A stretch of 64,000 bases of DNA from Hofstenia miamia. Lineage: Eukaryota; Xenacoelomorpha; Acoela. Positions 10,491-20,926 of this stretch are shown here, piece by piece (the first letter of the stretch is position 1; every line of letters begins with the position of its first letter). A program made the position numbers and the translations under genes. The notes below the pieces were generated by a model. The model did no database searches. It was not told the DNA's origin and was given only the letters and a program-made list of their open reading frames with translations. The stretch is taken from positions 1,397,503-1,461,502 of the forward strand of contig SCFE01000046.1 in assembly GCA_004352715.1 (NCBI GenBank), written 5' to 3'.

Positions 10491-10793
10491 GAGGCATTGT
10501 CAGTAGCCATAAGTTCTGAAAGCGCCCTTAATATTGAAGGAAGGCCACATGAAATAAACAAAGTACATCAAATTTTGAAGGCAAATGAAGACCATAATCC
10601 GTGGGAGAGATTGGAGAGACAACTCAAAGCATTAATTGAAAAAGTTGATCATCTGACTGTAGAGAAGTCACAAAATAAAATGAACAAGCCGAAAAATTAT
10701 GATTGGTCAAATGTGATTTGTTACAAATGCAACCAATCAGGACACATATCAAGAGCATGTCCAACAAATAACAGTAAGCAAAATTTAAACTAA
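10491..10793 (+). pseudogene. gag: gag of copy B, only the C-terminal third
   Basis: The frame is open from the deletion junction at 10491 to TAA at 10791-10793, and no ATG starts it. It corresponds to residues 163 onward of the intact copy C gag and keeps the zinc knuckle CYKCNQSGHISRACP near 10719-10763. The capsid domain is missing, so it cannot form particles. Confidence 0.85.
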
Positions 10794-10816
10794 TGAAGGC
10801 TGAGCATAGCTCGGCC
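10791..10816 (+). promoter_or_regulatory. TAATG stop-start overlap and hairpin, copy B
   Basis: The gag stop TAA (10791-10793) overlaps the pol ATG (10793-10795). Two bases after that ATG an 8-pair hairpin begins (10798-10805 with 10809-10816, loop ATA). Such overlaps support coupled termination-reinitiation in some retroelements (SART1-type UAAUG). Here it would replace the frameshift usual in gypsy-like elements. Confidence 0.6.
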
Positions 10817-13800
10817 AGCTCTACTAAAATTTTTTTACACAATTTGGATAGAACCAGTGATTCTTTAGTTTATATTAAACTGCATGTTCAAGGTTGTGAA
10901 ACTAAAATTTTAATTGACACTGGTAGTCCAATCTCCCTAGTGAATGAAAACTTTATTAACAAGCTGGGAAATCAAATTAATTCGGATAATTTCACAGCAG
11001 TTTATGCTGCGAATGGTGAACCACTTAAAATTAAAGGACTGGCGAAAATTGAAATTGCATTATGCACTGACAAAATTACTGCAAATGTATTTGTGGTGAG
11101 CGAACTTTTAGAGAATTTAATTTTGGGGTGTGACGTGTTAAAAGCATACCAAGGGGCAGTAGATTTCACAACAAATAGAGTCTACTTTTGAAATGAATCT
11201 AATAGTTATCCTTTTGAATATAATATGGCTGACGAAATTGAAATTATTAATCCAAATCAAAAGCAAAATAAACTTAAGGATTTTGTAAATTTTTCAATGC
11301 ATTTAGATAAACCAAAGGCTTCGATGTCCAACAAAAAAGTTCCAGAAGTTCAACAGCCAGAGAGAATGACGGAAATTCTTAAACAAATTGGCTTTGATGG
11401 TGTAGAAATTTTAGAAGCTGAAAAACAGATTTTTAAGGAACAAATCATACAATTTGAAGACATCTTTGTATTGAGCTCAGAAGAACTGGGTAGTTGTGAC
11501 ATGTTGCCAGTGGAATTGAACACAATTGATGAAAAGGCAGTAAATATCAGACCATGCAGAGTACCTCTAGCTTTTCAAAATAAACTTAATGAACAAATAA
11601 ATTCGTTATTAAAATTAGGCGTGATTAGAAAGAGTTTCTCCCCATGGAATTCACCAATCGTACTTGTTCGAAAAAAAACGGGAAATTAAGATTATGTGTT
11701 GATTATAGAAGCACAGTAAACAAGAAGCTAAAAGATTTGAGTGCATACCCTTTACTGAACATTGAAAATATTCTCGACTCCATACAAGGGTCTTGGTTTT
11801 TCATTACACTAGACTTAGTAAGTGGGTATCATCAAATGAAAATTAGAGAATGTGACATTCATAAGATGGCTTTTTCAGCCTTAACCAGGCATTACAAATT
11901 TGTGAAAATGCCTTTTGGTTTGTCCTCGGCCCCAAGTTGTTTCCAAAAATTAATGGATTGTATTTTAGATGGACTACTCTACACAGCTTGTTTAGTGTAC
12001 CTGGATGACATCTTAGTTATTGGAACAACCTTTGGGCAGACGCTAGACAACTTTCCAAAGGTAGTGACCATACTCAGGAAAGCTGGTCCAAAACTGTGTG
12101 CAAAGAAGTGTGTATTCTTTCAGAAGGAAATCAAATTTTTGGGCCACAAAATCTCCAAAAAGGGACTAGAATGTGACGAGGAGAAAATTGAAGCAGTAAA
12201 GCATCTCAAACCACCAACAAATCTGACTCAGTTACACAGTTTCTTAGGTCTCACTGGATATTACAGAAGATTTGTGGAAGGGTATGCAAATATAGCTTTC
12301 CCACTAACCAAATTGCTATGGAAAAATGCTCCATTCAATTGGGATATGAAACAACAAGAGGCTTTTGAAAATTTGAAACAAAAACTCATTTCAGCGCCAA
12401 TTTTTCAAAGAAATTTATTCTGTTGACCAATGCAAGTGGGACAGTGTTGGGAGCAATTTTGGCACAACAAGATGAAACTGGCAAAACAGTGGTTGTGTAT
12501 GCAAGTTGTGCTTTACAAGGTTCTGAATTAAACTATGCCACTACAAAGAAAGAATTGTTGGGAGTTGTCTGGGCAGTTTGAAAATTTAAACATTATTTAT
12601 ATGGTAGGAAGTTTACAGTAATCACAGACCACGCTAGTTTAAAATGGCTGCAGAATTTTAAAGAAATCAGCGGTCAATTATACCGGTGGGTCGCATTTTA
12701 GCAGAATTTGATTTTGACATAGTACATAAACCAGGAGCTAAGCATCAAAATGCTGACGCATTAAGCAGATTGGATCCAGTAATCCTTAGAGAGCCTGATG
12801 AAGGAGTAGATGACCCTAGGGACTTACTAACATTTTCAATAAAATTGGGTTGTGAGGAGAAAGAAAATTTCATACAAGCTCAGAAACAAGACGTAATAAT
12901 TGGTCCAATATATAAAAAGTTAATTTCTGAAAAGATCTTGATAAAACCAGATAAACAAAGTTTGGAGGGTGTTCCACAGGAGACTCTTTATTACTGGTCA
13001 AGATGGGAATACTTATACGAACAAAATCAAATATTATATCTTAGGGAACCTAAACAACCTTTAAAATTAATCATTCCTAGGGTATTTATATCTAAGGTTT
13101 AGAGGCAGTGCATAAAACGCCTTCCAGAGGGCATTTGGTAATAACAAAAACAAATACAAAAATAAAAGAGTTGTATTTTTGGACAGGTATGGCAAATGAT
13201 GTGATATCTTATATAAATGCTTGTGAAAGATGCAATAAAAGAAAATTTCCTGTACCAGCAGTAAGGGCACCAATGAAATCCATTAAGGTAGGTTATCCTT
13301 TCAAAGTAATCGCTGCGGATTTTATGGGTCCTTTACCTAAAAGTGAATTTGGAAATAGGTGGATTTTAACTGTGGTGGACCTATTTTCAAAATTTTCATT
13401 TGCTTTTCCTTTAATTGACGCTACTGCTGAATTGACCACCAAAGTATTAGTTAATAGAATATTTACCCAGTTTGGTCTTCCCGATCATATTCTGACAGAC
13501 CAAGGAAGGAATTTTGAGAGTAATTTAATACATCAACTATGTTTTGTTTTAGATATTAAGAAAATACAAACAACGGCATTTCATCCTCAAGGAAATGGAC
13601 AAACAGAATGATGGAACAAAACATTGATTGATATAATTTCCAAGTAAATCGACGAAGACCAAAATGATTGGGACCAGTTTATAGAATAGGCTTGCTTCGC
13701 ATATAACTTAAGTAGACACCAGTCAACAGGAGTCTCTCCCTTTCAAGTTATGTTTGGTCGGAAAGCTCGGGTTCCAGTGCAACTGCTATTACCAGAACCA

Positions 13801-14409
13801 GAAGAACAAAGACCTCATTATGATAATATACATCAATATATTTTAGATCTTCAGATGAATTTGAGTTGCCTACAGCAAGCAGTGATAGAAGCCACTGGAC
13901 AAGCACAGGAAATGATGAGTGACTACTATAACAAAAAGGTGCGTTTCCAGGAGTTCTCAGTGGGCGATAAAGTTCTACTGTACCACCCAGCAATTAAGAA
14001 AGGAATGGTGAAGAAATTGCATAGTCCTTACTCAGGTCCATATGAGGTCGTAAAAGTAATCAATGATGTCAATATCCAGATAAAACATCTCAAATATCCC
14101 AGGAAGAAATGGCAAATCGTTCACATAAATAGGCTGAAGCCATATAAAGAAACAGAAATAGAAAAAGATAGGATGGAAGAATGGGAAACAGAAAATCCCA
14201 GTGAAGAAGAAGACAAAGATGAATTGGCATTATGTCAGCAAGTGGAAATTCCCAACCATGAACTGATTAATGTGACACCACCGGAGCCAGAACCAGTTTG
14301 GGTATGGAGAGAGGATGAAGTTCCAGAAAGCGCATTTAAAAGGGATGCATATCCTCATCGCCAGAGAAAAGCTCCAAATCGCTTTGGGCCCGTGTTGGCT
14401 TGGTTGTAA
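10793..14409 (+). pseudogene. pol: pol of copy B, broken
   Basis: Polyprotein starting at the ATG that overlaps the gag stop. The protease catalytic Asp (LIDTGS) is residue 42, at 10916. Reverse transcriptase keeps YLDDILVIG (YLDD at 11998-12009). RNase H is damaged by a deletion near 12415 and by TGA at 12579-12581, where copy A has CGA. Integrase retains its zinc ligands and the two Asp motifs (AADFMG, LTDQG). After GQTE it has TGA at 13609-13611 where copy A has CGA, and a further stop interrupts the segment before 13750. The C-terminal part (13750-14409) is open with the GPY/F motif SGPYEVVKV and ends GPVLAWL. Other breaks: TGA at 11189, frame changes near 11690 and 13100. Confidence 0.9.
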
Positions 14410-14590
14410 AGTTCAAAAATATACCACGCATGAATAATTAGACAAATTATATTAGGGAATGAATAATAGAAGTGTTGTAAGTTATGTTTTCCTTTGTAGT
14501 TTATAAACATAGAAAATTTTAGTAGTTTTTCTTTAGGTGTTGTAATTAATTTAACTGCATGAAAAGTAGTAATTGTTTTTAGGAAAGGAC

Positions 14591-14821
14591 ATGAGAACTT
14601 TTATGCACCCCACCTTTTTCTATACCCGGACGTACAGCCACCAAGGGAAGGAGGAATGGATAGTTTGCTCTTATATAGAGCCAATGGAAAGATTCAGGAT
14701 GGCGAGTGTGCACGCTGAGCACTGAAGTAAAAAGACAAAACATTGGCTGCAAAGAAGGGCAATAATCACCACCCTAGAACACAAACAATTTATAGTGATA
14801 AATTTAGTAATAAAGAAATAA
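14591..14821 (+). pseudogene. Small ORF of copy B, one stop
   Basis: Same 231-base frame as in copies A and C, with the shared start MRTFMH and the GKEEW, MERFRMASVHAEH and AIITTLE blocks. A single TGA at 14723-14725 (codon 45) interrupts it; copy C has TGC there. The acceptor-like TTTTTAG ends at 14582. That the frame remains otherwise intact across copies supports past coding function. The function is unknown. Confidence 0.6.
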
Positions 14822-15451
14822 CTGATTGTTTTAGAATTAATAGTGACGTACTGCATTAAATGTTATAGTAGAATTTAGGGAACGACATAGACCAATTATG
14901 ATACTGTATTTCACAATTGATATGTAAACTAGTAGTTAAACAGTAATAAATAGGGCGAATGACAGTACTAGACTCTGACCCAAACACGTAAACTTGTAAT
15001 CAGCAAATGTAGGGTTGAAGCTGAGATAATATTAATTCAAATAGCCAAATTTTTCGGTAATGGCTAATTACAAGTGTTTAAACTGTGAGTGTAACTTCTG
15101 ACTACAGTCAGACCCCACATTGAACCAAAATTGCGGAACTTTAGATTTAAGACGTGATGGAGGAGTAAAATTAATACATTATACAGTAAGACTATTATTA
15201 CAGTGGAAATGGTTCATCAGTAAACACCTAAATTACGTAGTGTTATCATGAACTTGAATGTTTAGAAAGAGTTAGATTACAAGAATTAAATAGAGGTTTT
15301 GTTACTGACACATGAAACATAGTAAATGAAAATTATATTATTGAATTTTCAAAGCTGTACTCATTACAGTAGTTTGCAAATTGGTTTTAATCAAATAAAA
15401 AGTTTTTTTTAGGAATGCAAATTAAGTACTTAAACAGTAATGTATTTAGTA
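14822..15451 (+). other. Spacer before ORF-X, copy B, with acceptor-like site
   Basis: AT-rich spacer aligning with 26101-26790 of copy C. It holds a strong polypyrimidine acceptor, GTTTTTTTTAG, with AG at 15411-15412, 39 bases before the ORF-X start. Copy C has the same at 26747-26748. No other coding frame is convincing. Confidence 0.55.
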
Positions 15452-16766
15452 ATGCCAGGCAGAATTGCCAAGAAAAGATATCGAAACAAATGGCGTGTTA
15501 GGACAATCACGCTATTCTATCCACAACTACAATCTGCACCAGAAGTATCGCCTAGCTTGGATGCGGACATGATCATAAACAAAGAGGGTGGCTGTGAATT
15601 TCAGGGAAGTGAAAACCATATGGTTTGGGAGATTCCAGCACCATCCCCTAACACTGAGCATTGGTACCTCGAATTTGAGGCTAAATTAAATATATATGTG
15701 CAGTTCAAAGCAGATCATGGGGAAATGAACGCTTGGTAGCAATAGATCTAGAATTCATTGGCGCCTTGATAAGACCCTGAGAAATCCCTCTGCCCATGAT
15801 AGAAGTGGCTAGAAGGCAAATAGAAGAAGTAAACACGACCTGCAGTAGAATTGTGATGGTCCCTCTAGATTGTTCCCTGTACAATGGTGAGACGTCTGTT
15901 AAATATCTATGGCAGTTCACTATCCCTTGGTGACAATTCATCATCACGATCTAGAGGGTATAATAATATACTGGAAAGCGAGAAAGAAATTTGGGATAAC
16001 TGATAACCTCCTATACTGCAGGAAGATGACACAATTGCAGGAACGGCTAAAGATAACAAGAATGCAGGAGTTTCTGGAATTTGTGGGAAAGGAACATCCG
16101 GCATTAACATTATTAAATGGTACCAATGCACCAGCTGAATTCTTAAATTCGCCATATCGGCCTGAAAATGTCTGTAGAAAACTAGAACAGTTGGAAGCAA
16201 AAGGGATCGTGTTATTTAATGGTACCCAAGATTGTCCTATGTTGGGTTTACACAAATGAGGAATCCCTATTTACGATCTCACATACAGATTGGAAACTAA
16301 GATCATGTTCCTATTAAAAATACAATGTCCACAAGAGATCAAAGAAAATAAGATATTAGAAGCCACAGTGCACGAAAATCCGTCATATTCCCTAACAACT
16401 TTGGCGGAGCAATTGTGTCCAGATAGATGTAAAGAATTAAAAGAACAAGGATTGCAGCCACATGACAGCCGATTTGATTCACAGATCACATATGAATTGG
16501 CTCAGATCACACTCCAATTCCGCCAGAAAAATCATCATGTTTTTAGTAAACTAGAGGAGATAATGCAAAGAAGCGGAAACAATATGCCAGCAGATGAAAT
16601 CTGCAGTAAGAGTCGTTTTGACCAACGGGAAAGGTTGATGATTCAGTTCATGCAATTTGCTACCAAGCACCCAGATTTTCCGGTAGATAATTGGGATCAA
16701 GTAGAGCAGAATAAGAGGGAAAAAATTACTGCTGCATGGAGTGTGTTCATACAAAAATATAAATGA
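15452..16766 (+). pseudogene. ORF-X of copy B: possible DEDDh-type exonuclease-like accessory gene, broken
   Basis: Accessory gene between the small ORF and env. The conserved start MPGRI lies at 15452 (an upstream in-frame ATG is at 15440 but is not shared). After a basic N-terminus comes a small deletion with a frameshift near 15685-15735. Then follow AIDLEF (Asp 15745, Glu 15751), VPLDC, GETSVKYL, IHHHDLEG, NGTNAPAEFLN near 16118, and LQPHDSRFD near 16453-16478. D-x-E, a later N..AEF and H-x4-D resemble motifs I-III of DEDDh exonucleases, though motif II has Glu for Asp and spacing is long. TGA codons occur at 15777 and 16257-16259. The C-terminus ends WSVFIQKYK. An unrelated fold is possible. 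Confidence 0.65.
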
Positions 16767-16856
16767 AAGGCGAATTGTATAAAACAATTTTAAAAATAAT
16801 TACTAATGAGTACAGTTTTGAGCACTAATTAAGAAAGACGTCTAAACAACGCAATG

Positions 16857-16870
16857 ATATTATAATTTAG
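16857..16870 (+). promoter_or_regulatory. env splice acceptor-like site, copy B
   Basis: ATTATAATTTAG ends one base before the ATG at 16872, identical to the copy A site. Confidence 0.5.
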
Positions 16871-16871
16871 G

Positions 16872-19027
16872 ATGTCTAACCTCGCGAAAATCATCTTTTA
16901 CAGTTTGACATGGCGGCAGACAGTGGGACAGATAGAGAATGGAATTTTGTTTAATAGACAATTCGAAGTCATGCAAACTGAACATTGGAAAATGATCGAA
17001 TTCTTAATACCTTTTCCAACAGTGAACTTTTCACAAGAGTTAGTTAGAAAAATGCCTGGGTATCAAATAACTCGAGAGGGAAAAACTGTGTGAAGGAAGA
17101 ATCAGAACGTGAAAGTGTAGTAAACTGGCTTGCTTGTCTCATCAATCAAGAAGGAAGGGAGATTGAAATAGAATTGGACGAAATGAAACTTGAAGCAAAA
17201 ATGTTAATACCGGAAAGTTTACCAGAAGCAGAGACTCAACCCTATCGTCCTCAAAGGCGTAGAGCAATTGGCTTAGCATTAGCCAGAATTTTGGGTACAG
17301 TGGGGATAGGAGCTATGATTGCAGAACCCATAAAATGCTGGCTAAGAAAGTGTGAACAAATAGAACATCTAAAAGAAAAATTAAAGGAGATATTAGAAGG
17401 CACAAATAAACATACCAAAGAGATAAATATGTTAACTACTCAAATGAATGAGAAGTTTGTGTTGGTAGCTACAGAATTAAAGAAATTGTGGGAAGAAAAG
17501 AAAAAAATTGATGACACTTTACACGAATTAAAAGAGGAAATGCCAAAGAAAGTTTACTGTGCACTCGTAAATCTTTTTCTGGACCAGGCAAACTGGACAG
17601 CTCATTTAGGTGTGAAGTTTGCGGGTTTAAAAGCATTCAAGATAGGGCTTCAAAGTTACACGGCCCTTTTACTGCAAGTGATACCATCTTTAACAGAAGG
17701 GTATCTGCCACCTAGTTTAGTCTCTCCAAAAGATCTCAAAAAGCTAGTCGCAGTTTTAGCACAAGAGGAGCTTCAGCAGGAAACTTGGTTATCTCCTACT
17801 TTATTGTCGAAACAAATTCTAGCATACTACCAATCCAAGCTTGTAAATGCTGTGTATGTCACACCTTACAGCCTTCATGTACGGATGGGAATTCCTTTCA
17901 ATTCAATGAGTCAACAGTTTTATGTCTATCACGCAACATCACTTCCAATGGCATCATCTGATGGAAACCTGTTTACCACGTGGGAACTAGAGACGCCATA
18001 TTTAGCTGTAAATCGAGATAATGCCCTGTTTGCCAAATTAGATTCAGAGACTTTGAAATTTTGCAAAGGTGGATCATTAAGAATCTGTGAATGTGGGTTT
18101 CCAACTTATCAGAATAAAGCCAGTTCATGTTTAGTTTCTCTGTTCTTTGGAATAGAAATGCAAATTTTTGAATTATGTAAGACAAAAGTTATATCTCACA
18201 TTCTGGCCGAAAATGCTAAGAACCTAGGGTATGGACGTTGGCTTTTCATTTCTCCTATTAGTACAAAATTTCTCGTGAACAGTTCTATTGAGAAGAAATA
18301 TATGCCCAATAGAATTCCAGCTTGCAGAGCATGTATTATAAGGCTTGGATGTGGACAAATTTTGGAAGGGAAGAGTGTTATGCTAAAACCCGATCTTATG
18401 ACCTGCCGGGAAGGATATAAAAGAATAGATGTTACCATATCCAGACCATTAAGAGGTATCTATGACGCATTTCTGGCATTGCAAGAGCAACCATATCTGT
18501 CGTTGGCACAAGCACATCAAAATTTGATTCAGGAAGTGCAAGTACATCTCAAAGCCAACAATAGATTAAGCCTGGATTCAATTGAAGAGTGGAGGAAAAT
18601 TGCCAAACCATTGGGAGACAAGTTGGCTAAGGCAAAAATAATTTCCTCGAACAAACTACAGGAATTTACACCGTGGAAAATTTCAATTCTGTTACCTTTT
18701 ATAACCACAGCAATAGGAGCAGTTTCAGCTCTTTCACTAGCATTCTGTATTTGAAAGAAGATACGTGCTATTTTGCACAATCCTCTCAGACACTTACATG
18801 GTCTCAAAGGAGAATCAAAGATTGTGGTAGTCACAGATATGGCAGGCCAGGACAAATGGAATGGAAATAAAAATCAAAATAAACTTTGTGTAATTAAAGA
18901 AGAGGACATGTGTTTGAGGGTTGCACCAAGAGAGGATAGTCAAATAATTCGTCATACAATGACAACATTTGCACCAGGTCTTCCAACCGTTCATTATCTG
19001 AATATAAATCAAGTAACACAAGCTTAA
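16872..19027 (+). pseudogene. env: F-type env of copy B, one frameshift and one stop
   Basis: Class I-like fusion glycoprotein of the baculovirus F / errantivirus Env family, which sits in the virion membrane and mediates fusion. The first part (16872-17093) has a short hydrophobic leader, NGILFNRQF and TEHWKMIEF. A frameshift lies near 17085. In the 17090-18754 frame, a basic site RPQRRR (residues 53-58) precedes a hydrophobic Gly/Ala-rich segment (59-81). A coiled-coil-like region follows (about 84-150), then LVSPKDLKKLV, then a Cys-rich stretch with FCKGGSLRIC. The membrane anchor LLPFITTAIGAVSALSLAF ends at a TGA (18752-18754) where copy A has Trp. A tail of about 90 residues continues in frame to 19027. 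Family assignment is by pattern, not by search. Confidence 0.82.
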
Positions 19028-19042
19028 AAAGAAAGATGAAAA
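19026..19042 (+). promoter_or_regulatory. Polypurine tract, copy B
   Basis: AAAAAGAAAGATGAAAA is purine-rich apart from one T and overlaps the env stop TAA. It corresponds to the tract at 9463-9477 and places the start of LTR2 near 19043. Confidence 0.5.
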
Positions 19043-19569
19043 CTATCTATGCATGAAACAATTATTCGTATTTATCTTATAGAGGATTTTTTTATAGTAA
19101 TATAATGTATAACTTAAGTTTAATATTAACTCCAAAAATTAAATCTAGTTATAAAGTACGTGTAGTAAAATTGGAATTTTAAAAATTTCTTGAATTCAAG
19201 AACTGCCTAGAATAATTTTAAATTTTTCAGAGAATTAATTTTGAAAAATAAATTAAGAATTTACTAAATTTCTTGTGAAATTTACCAAAAGCTAATTGGA
19301 AATTCTTTTGTGGTTTGTAAATTTACCGAAATTGTAAGTACCTGGCGGTGTTTTGAAAAGCTTACTCATTGTGGAAGCAATGCTTGAAAACCCCTTTAAG
19401 TGCTTAACAAGGTAACATAAAAGACAAAGGAACTAATAATGAGTTTCTACTCCAAAGAACGAGAGGATGATGGACCTGACATTAAACGCTAAAATTGGCC
19501 CAAAATGTCACGCTAATTTTGGAACTAAAAATGAACATCTAAACCAGAGGACAATGACGTAGAACAGGG

Positions 19570-19577
19570 TATAAAAA
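19570..19577 (+). promoter_or_regulatory. TATA box of LTR2
   Basis: TATAAAAA in the same context as in LTR1 (GAACAGGG before, CCTTCAAAAC after). Confidence 0.65.
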
Positions 19578-19747
19578 CCTTCAAAACTTCATAGAAGGAC
19601 CAACCGCCGCCTAATACTCTGAGAAGTAGAGCAAAATCGCGCAAAGATTTGTCGTCTAATTCAGATGAACAAACTCAGCTAAAGACATCTTTTGGTCTCT
19701 TTATCAAATTAGAAGTTATTTCAACGTTTAGTGGTGATACTCGTCAG

Positions 19748-19931
19748 GTAAAGGTTTTGAAATTGATCTCATATTTATTAACATTAGAGGTTTCATTTAG
19801 TATTAAATATAATGGGTGACTTTAGTTATTTAATTTGTTTATTGCTGTGACTTGTGTGACTTGTATAAACATTCTCCTGTTTGTAAAATAAATAAGTTAT
19901 TGTTTTCTTATGTTTTGCTTTTAATTTACAG
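19748..19931 (+). promoter_or_regulatory. Candidate leader intron with donor, LTR2
   Basis: Donor CGTCAG|GTAAAG at 19748 and acceptor TTAATTTACAG ending at 19931, the same 184 bases as in LTR1. For copy C the donor could also join the TTTTTTAG site at 21136-21143, just before gag. Confidence 0.5.
19887..19892 (+). terminator. Poly(A) signal of LTR2
   Basis: AATAAA followed by GTTATTGTTTTC, matching the LTR1 signal at 10326-10331. Confidence 0.5.
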
Positions 19932-20906
19932 TTGAGAGAGTAAAACTGTTACATGAAAGTACAACAAAACTAAGGCGGTTTTGTTTGAAAGACATTAATT
20001 ATCAAGAGTTTTGAATTAAAACCTATCACTAACATTCGACACTACAAGGAAGAGGCATTGTGAGAAAATAATAAACAATTTCTTCTTAATACAATGAAAC
20101 AATAAGAAGAAATAAAAAGTGACCTTTTAAGGAGAGTTAAACACAAACCACTATATTCTGTTTACAATCCCTCTTTTAAGACTATAAGAAATAGTTCAAA
20201 GTGACTTGTGTTCTTTGAATAAAGAAAACTACTTGCACATAGCATTTAGTAGAAAAGTCGATTAACGATATGGAAACATTGAATTGAATTGTGTTCGTTC
20301 AAACTACTTGTATGTAGTAATAGAAACTTTCTCAAAAAGTGAAATCACAAAGGCTTGAAACTATTTTGCATACTTATTGGTTGCTTGTTTCTTTTTGTTA
20401 AGAGAAATTAGTTTGCTTTGTAATAGAAATGGGTTTCAACTTCAGTATATTAGAATTAATACAAAATAACGAACAGGTGTGTTAGATTCATTCAGGAGTA
20501 GTTAATCAATTATTTGTTCCGGAGAAAGTTTGATAAGACATGTTTTAAAATTCAACCTTACAATAGCACATAGTAATTTATAATTGTACAAAAGAGTAAC
20601 ATAAAACAATTTTAATAATACCATGCACATTGTTGTTGATAGAAAGCAACATAGTAATTTGTGAGATATTGAAAGACATTTACAAATACTGCTTGACTGC
20701 TTAACTTTTAAAATAATAGTGGACCAATTCGGATTTAATTATCTTACTTACATCGTGGTTTTGATATATTTTTAAAAGTGTGAGTCTATAACCACATTCG
20801 AATAATTTAGACATTAGTGGAACTCGGAGCTTTTTAGTGGTTAAGTTTTACCTTGTCAGTAGTAACCTACATTGTATAGTCACTATTAAAATTCGGTTTC
20901 ACTACA

Positions 20907-20926
20907 TTTGGCCACATCTTGGAGAT
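20907..20926 (+). promoter_or_regulatory. Candidate primer binding site, copy C
   Basis: TTTGGCCACATCTTGGAGAT occupies the same place as 366-385 of copy A and keeps TTTGG, ACATC and GGAGAT-like parts, with several substitutions. Confidence 0.4.

Larger units (their letters stand above)
1..10500 (+). mobile_element. Errantivirus-like LTR retroelement, copy A with LTR1
   Basis: This is the first of three head-to-tail copies of a Ty3/gypsy-type element. It starts inside its 5' LTR, whose remainder lies before the window, and carries gag, pol, a small ORF, ORF-X, env and the shared LTR1. Every large gene is broken by stops or frameshifts, and the reverse transcriptase has lost its catalytic aspartate pair, so the copy is dead. 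An env-like gene after pol with a splice acceptor in front is the layout of insect errantiviruses. The gag zinc knuckle (CCHC) differs from Drosophila gypsy, whose gag lacks one. Gene order and family are well supported. The outer boundary is unseen. Confidence 0.88.
9478..10500 (+). repeat. LTR1, truncated on its 3' side
   Basis: LTR shared between copies A and B, matching 19043-20061 of LTR2. The upstream half is clearly diverged from LTR2. From 9880 there are only 11 mismatches, and 10216-10500 is identical to 19777-20061. The U5 end, the primer site and the gag start were lost in a deletion joining LTR1 to gag B at gaggcattgt (10491-10500). Confidence 0.75.
9478..20906 (+). mobile_element. 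Errantivirus-like LTR retroelement, copy B (LTR1-body-LTR2)
   Basis: Second copy of the family, flanked by LTR1 and LTR2, which it shares with its neighbours. The leader and about the first 165 codons of gag are deleted. The remaining gag, pol, small ORF, ORF-X and env are recognisable and each carries stops or frameshifts. This copy has the most complete env in the window and keeps the YLDD motif of the reverse transcriptase and the HDSRFD motif of ORF-X. It is closer to copy C in gag-pol than to copy A. Confidence 0.85.
19043..20906 (+). repeat. LTR2, shared by copies B and C
   Basis: Long LTR with U3 (to the TATA box at 19570), R and a long U5. Its first half aligns with LTR1 to 20061. 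The end at 20906 (...CACTACA) is inferred from the following primer-site-like TTTGG sequence. If LTR2 ended at 20061, no TGG-type primer site would follow, so the longer LTR is favoured. At about 1.86 kb it is long for this group. Confidence 0.6.

Noticed and set aside
13748-13993. Minus-strand frames inside pol and env of the retroelements
   Set aside because: Shadows of the plus-strand coding sequence; not conserved as proteins between copies.
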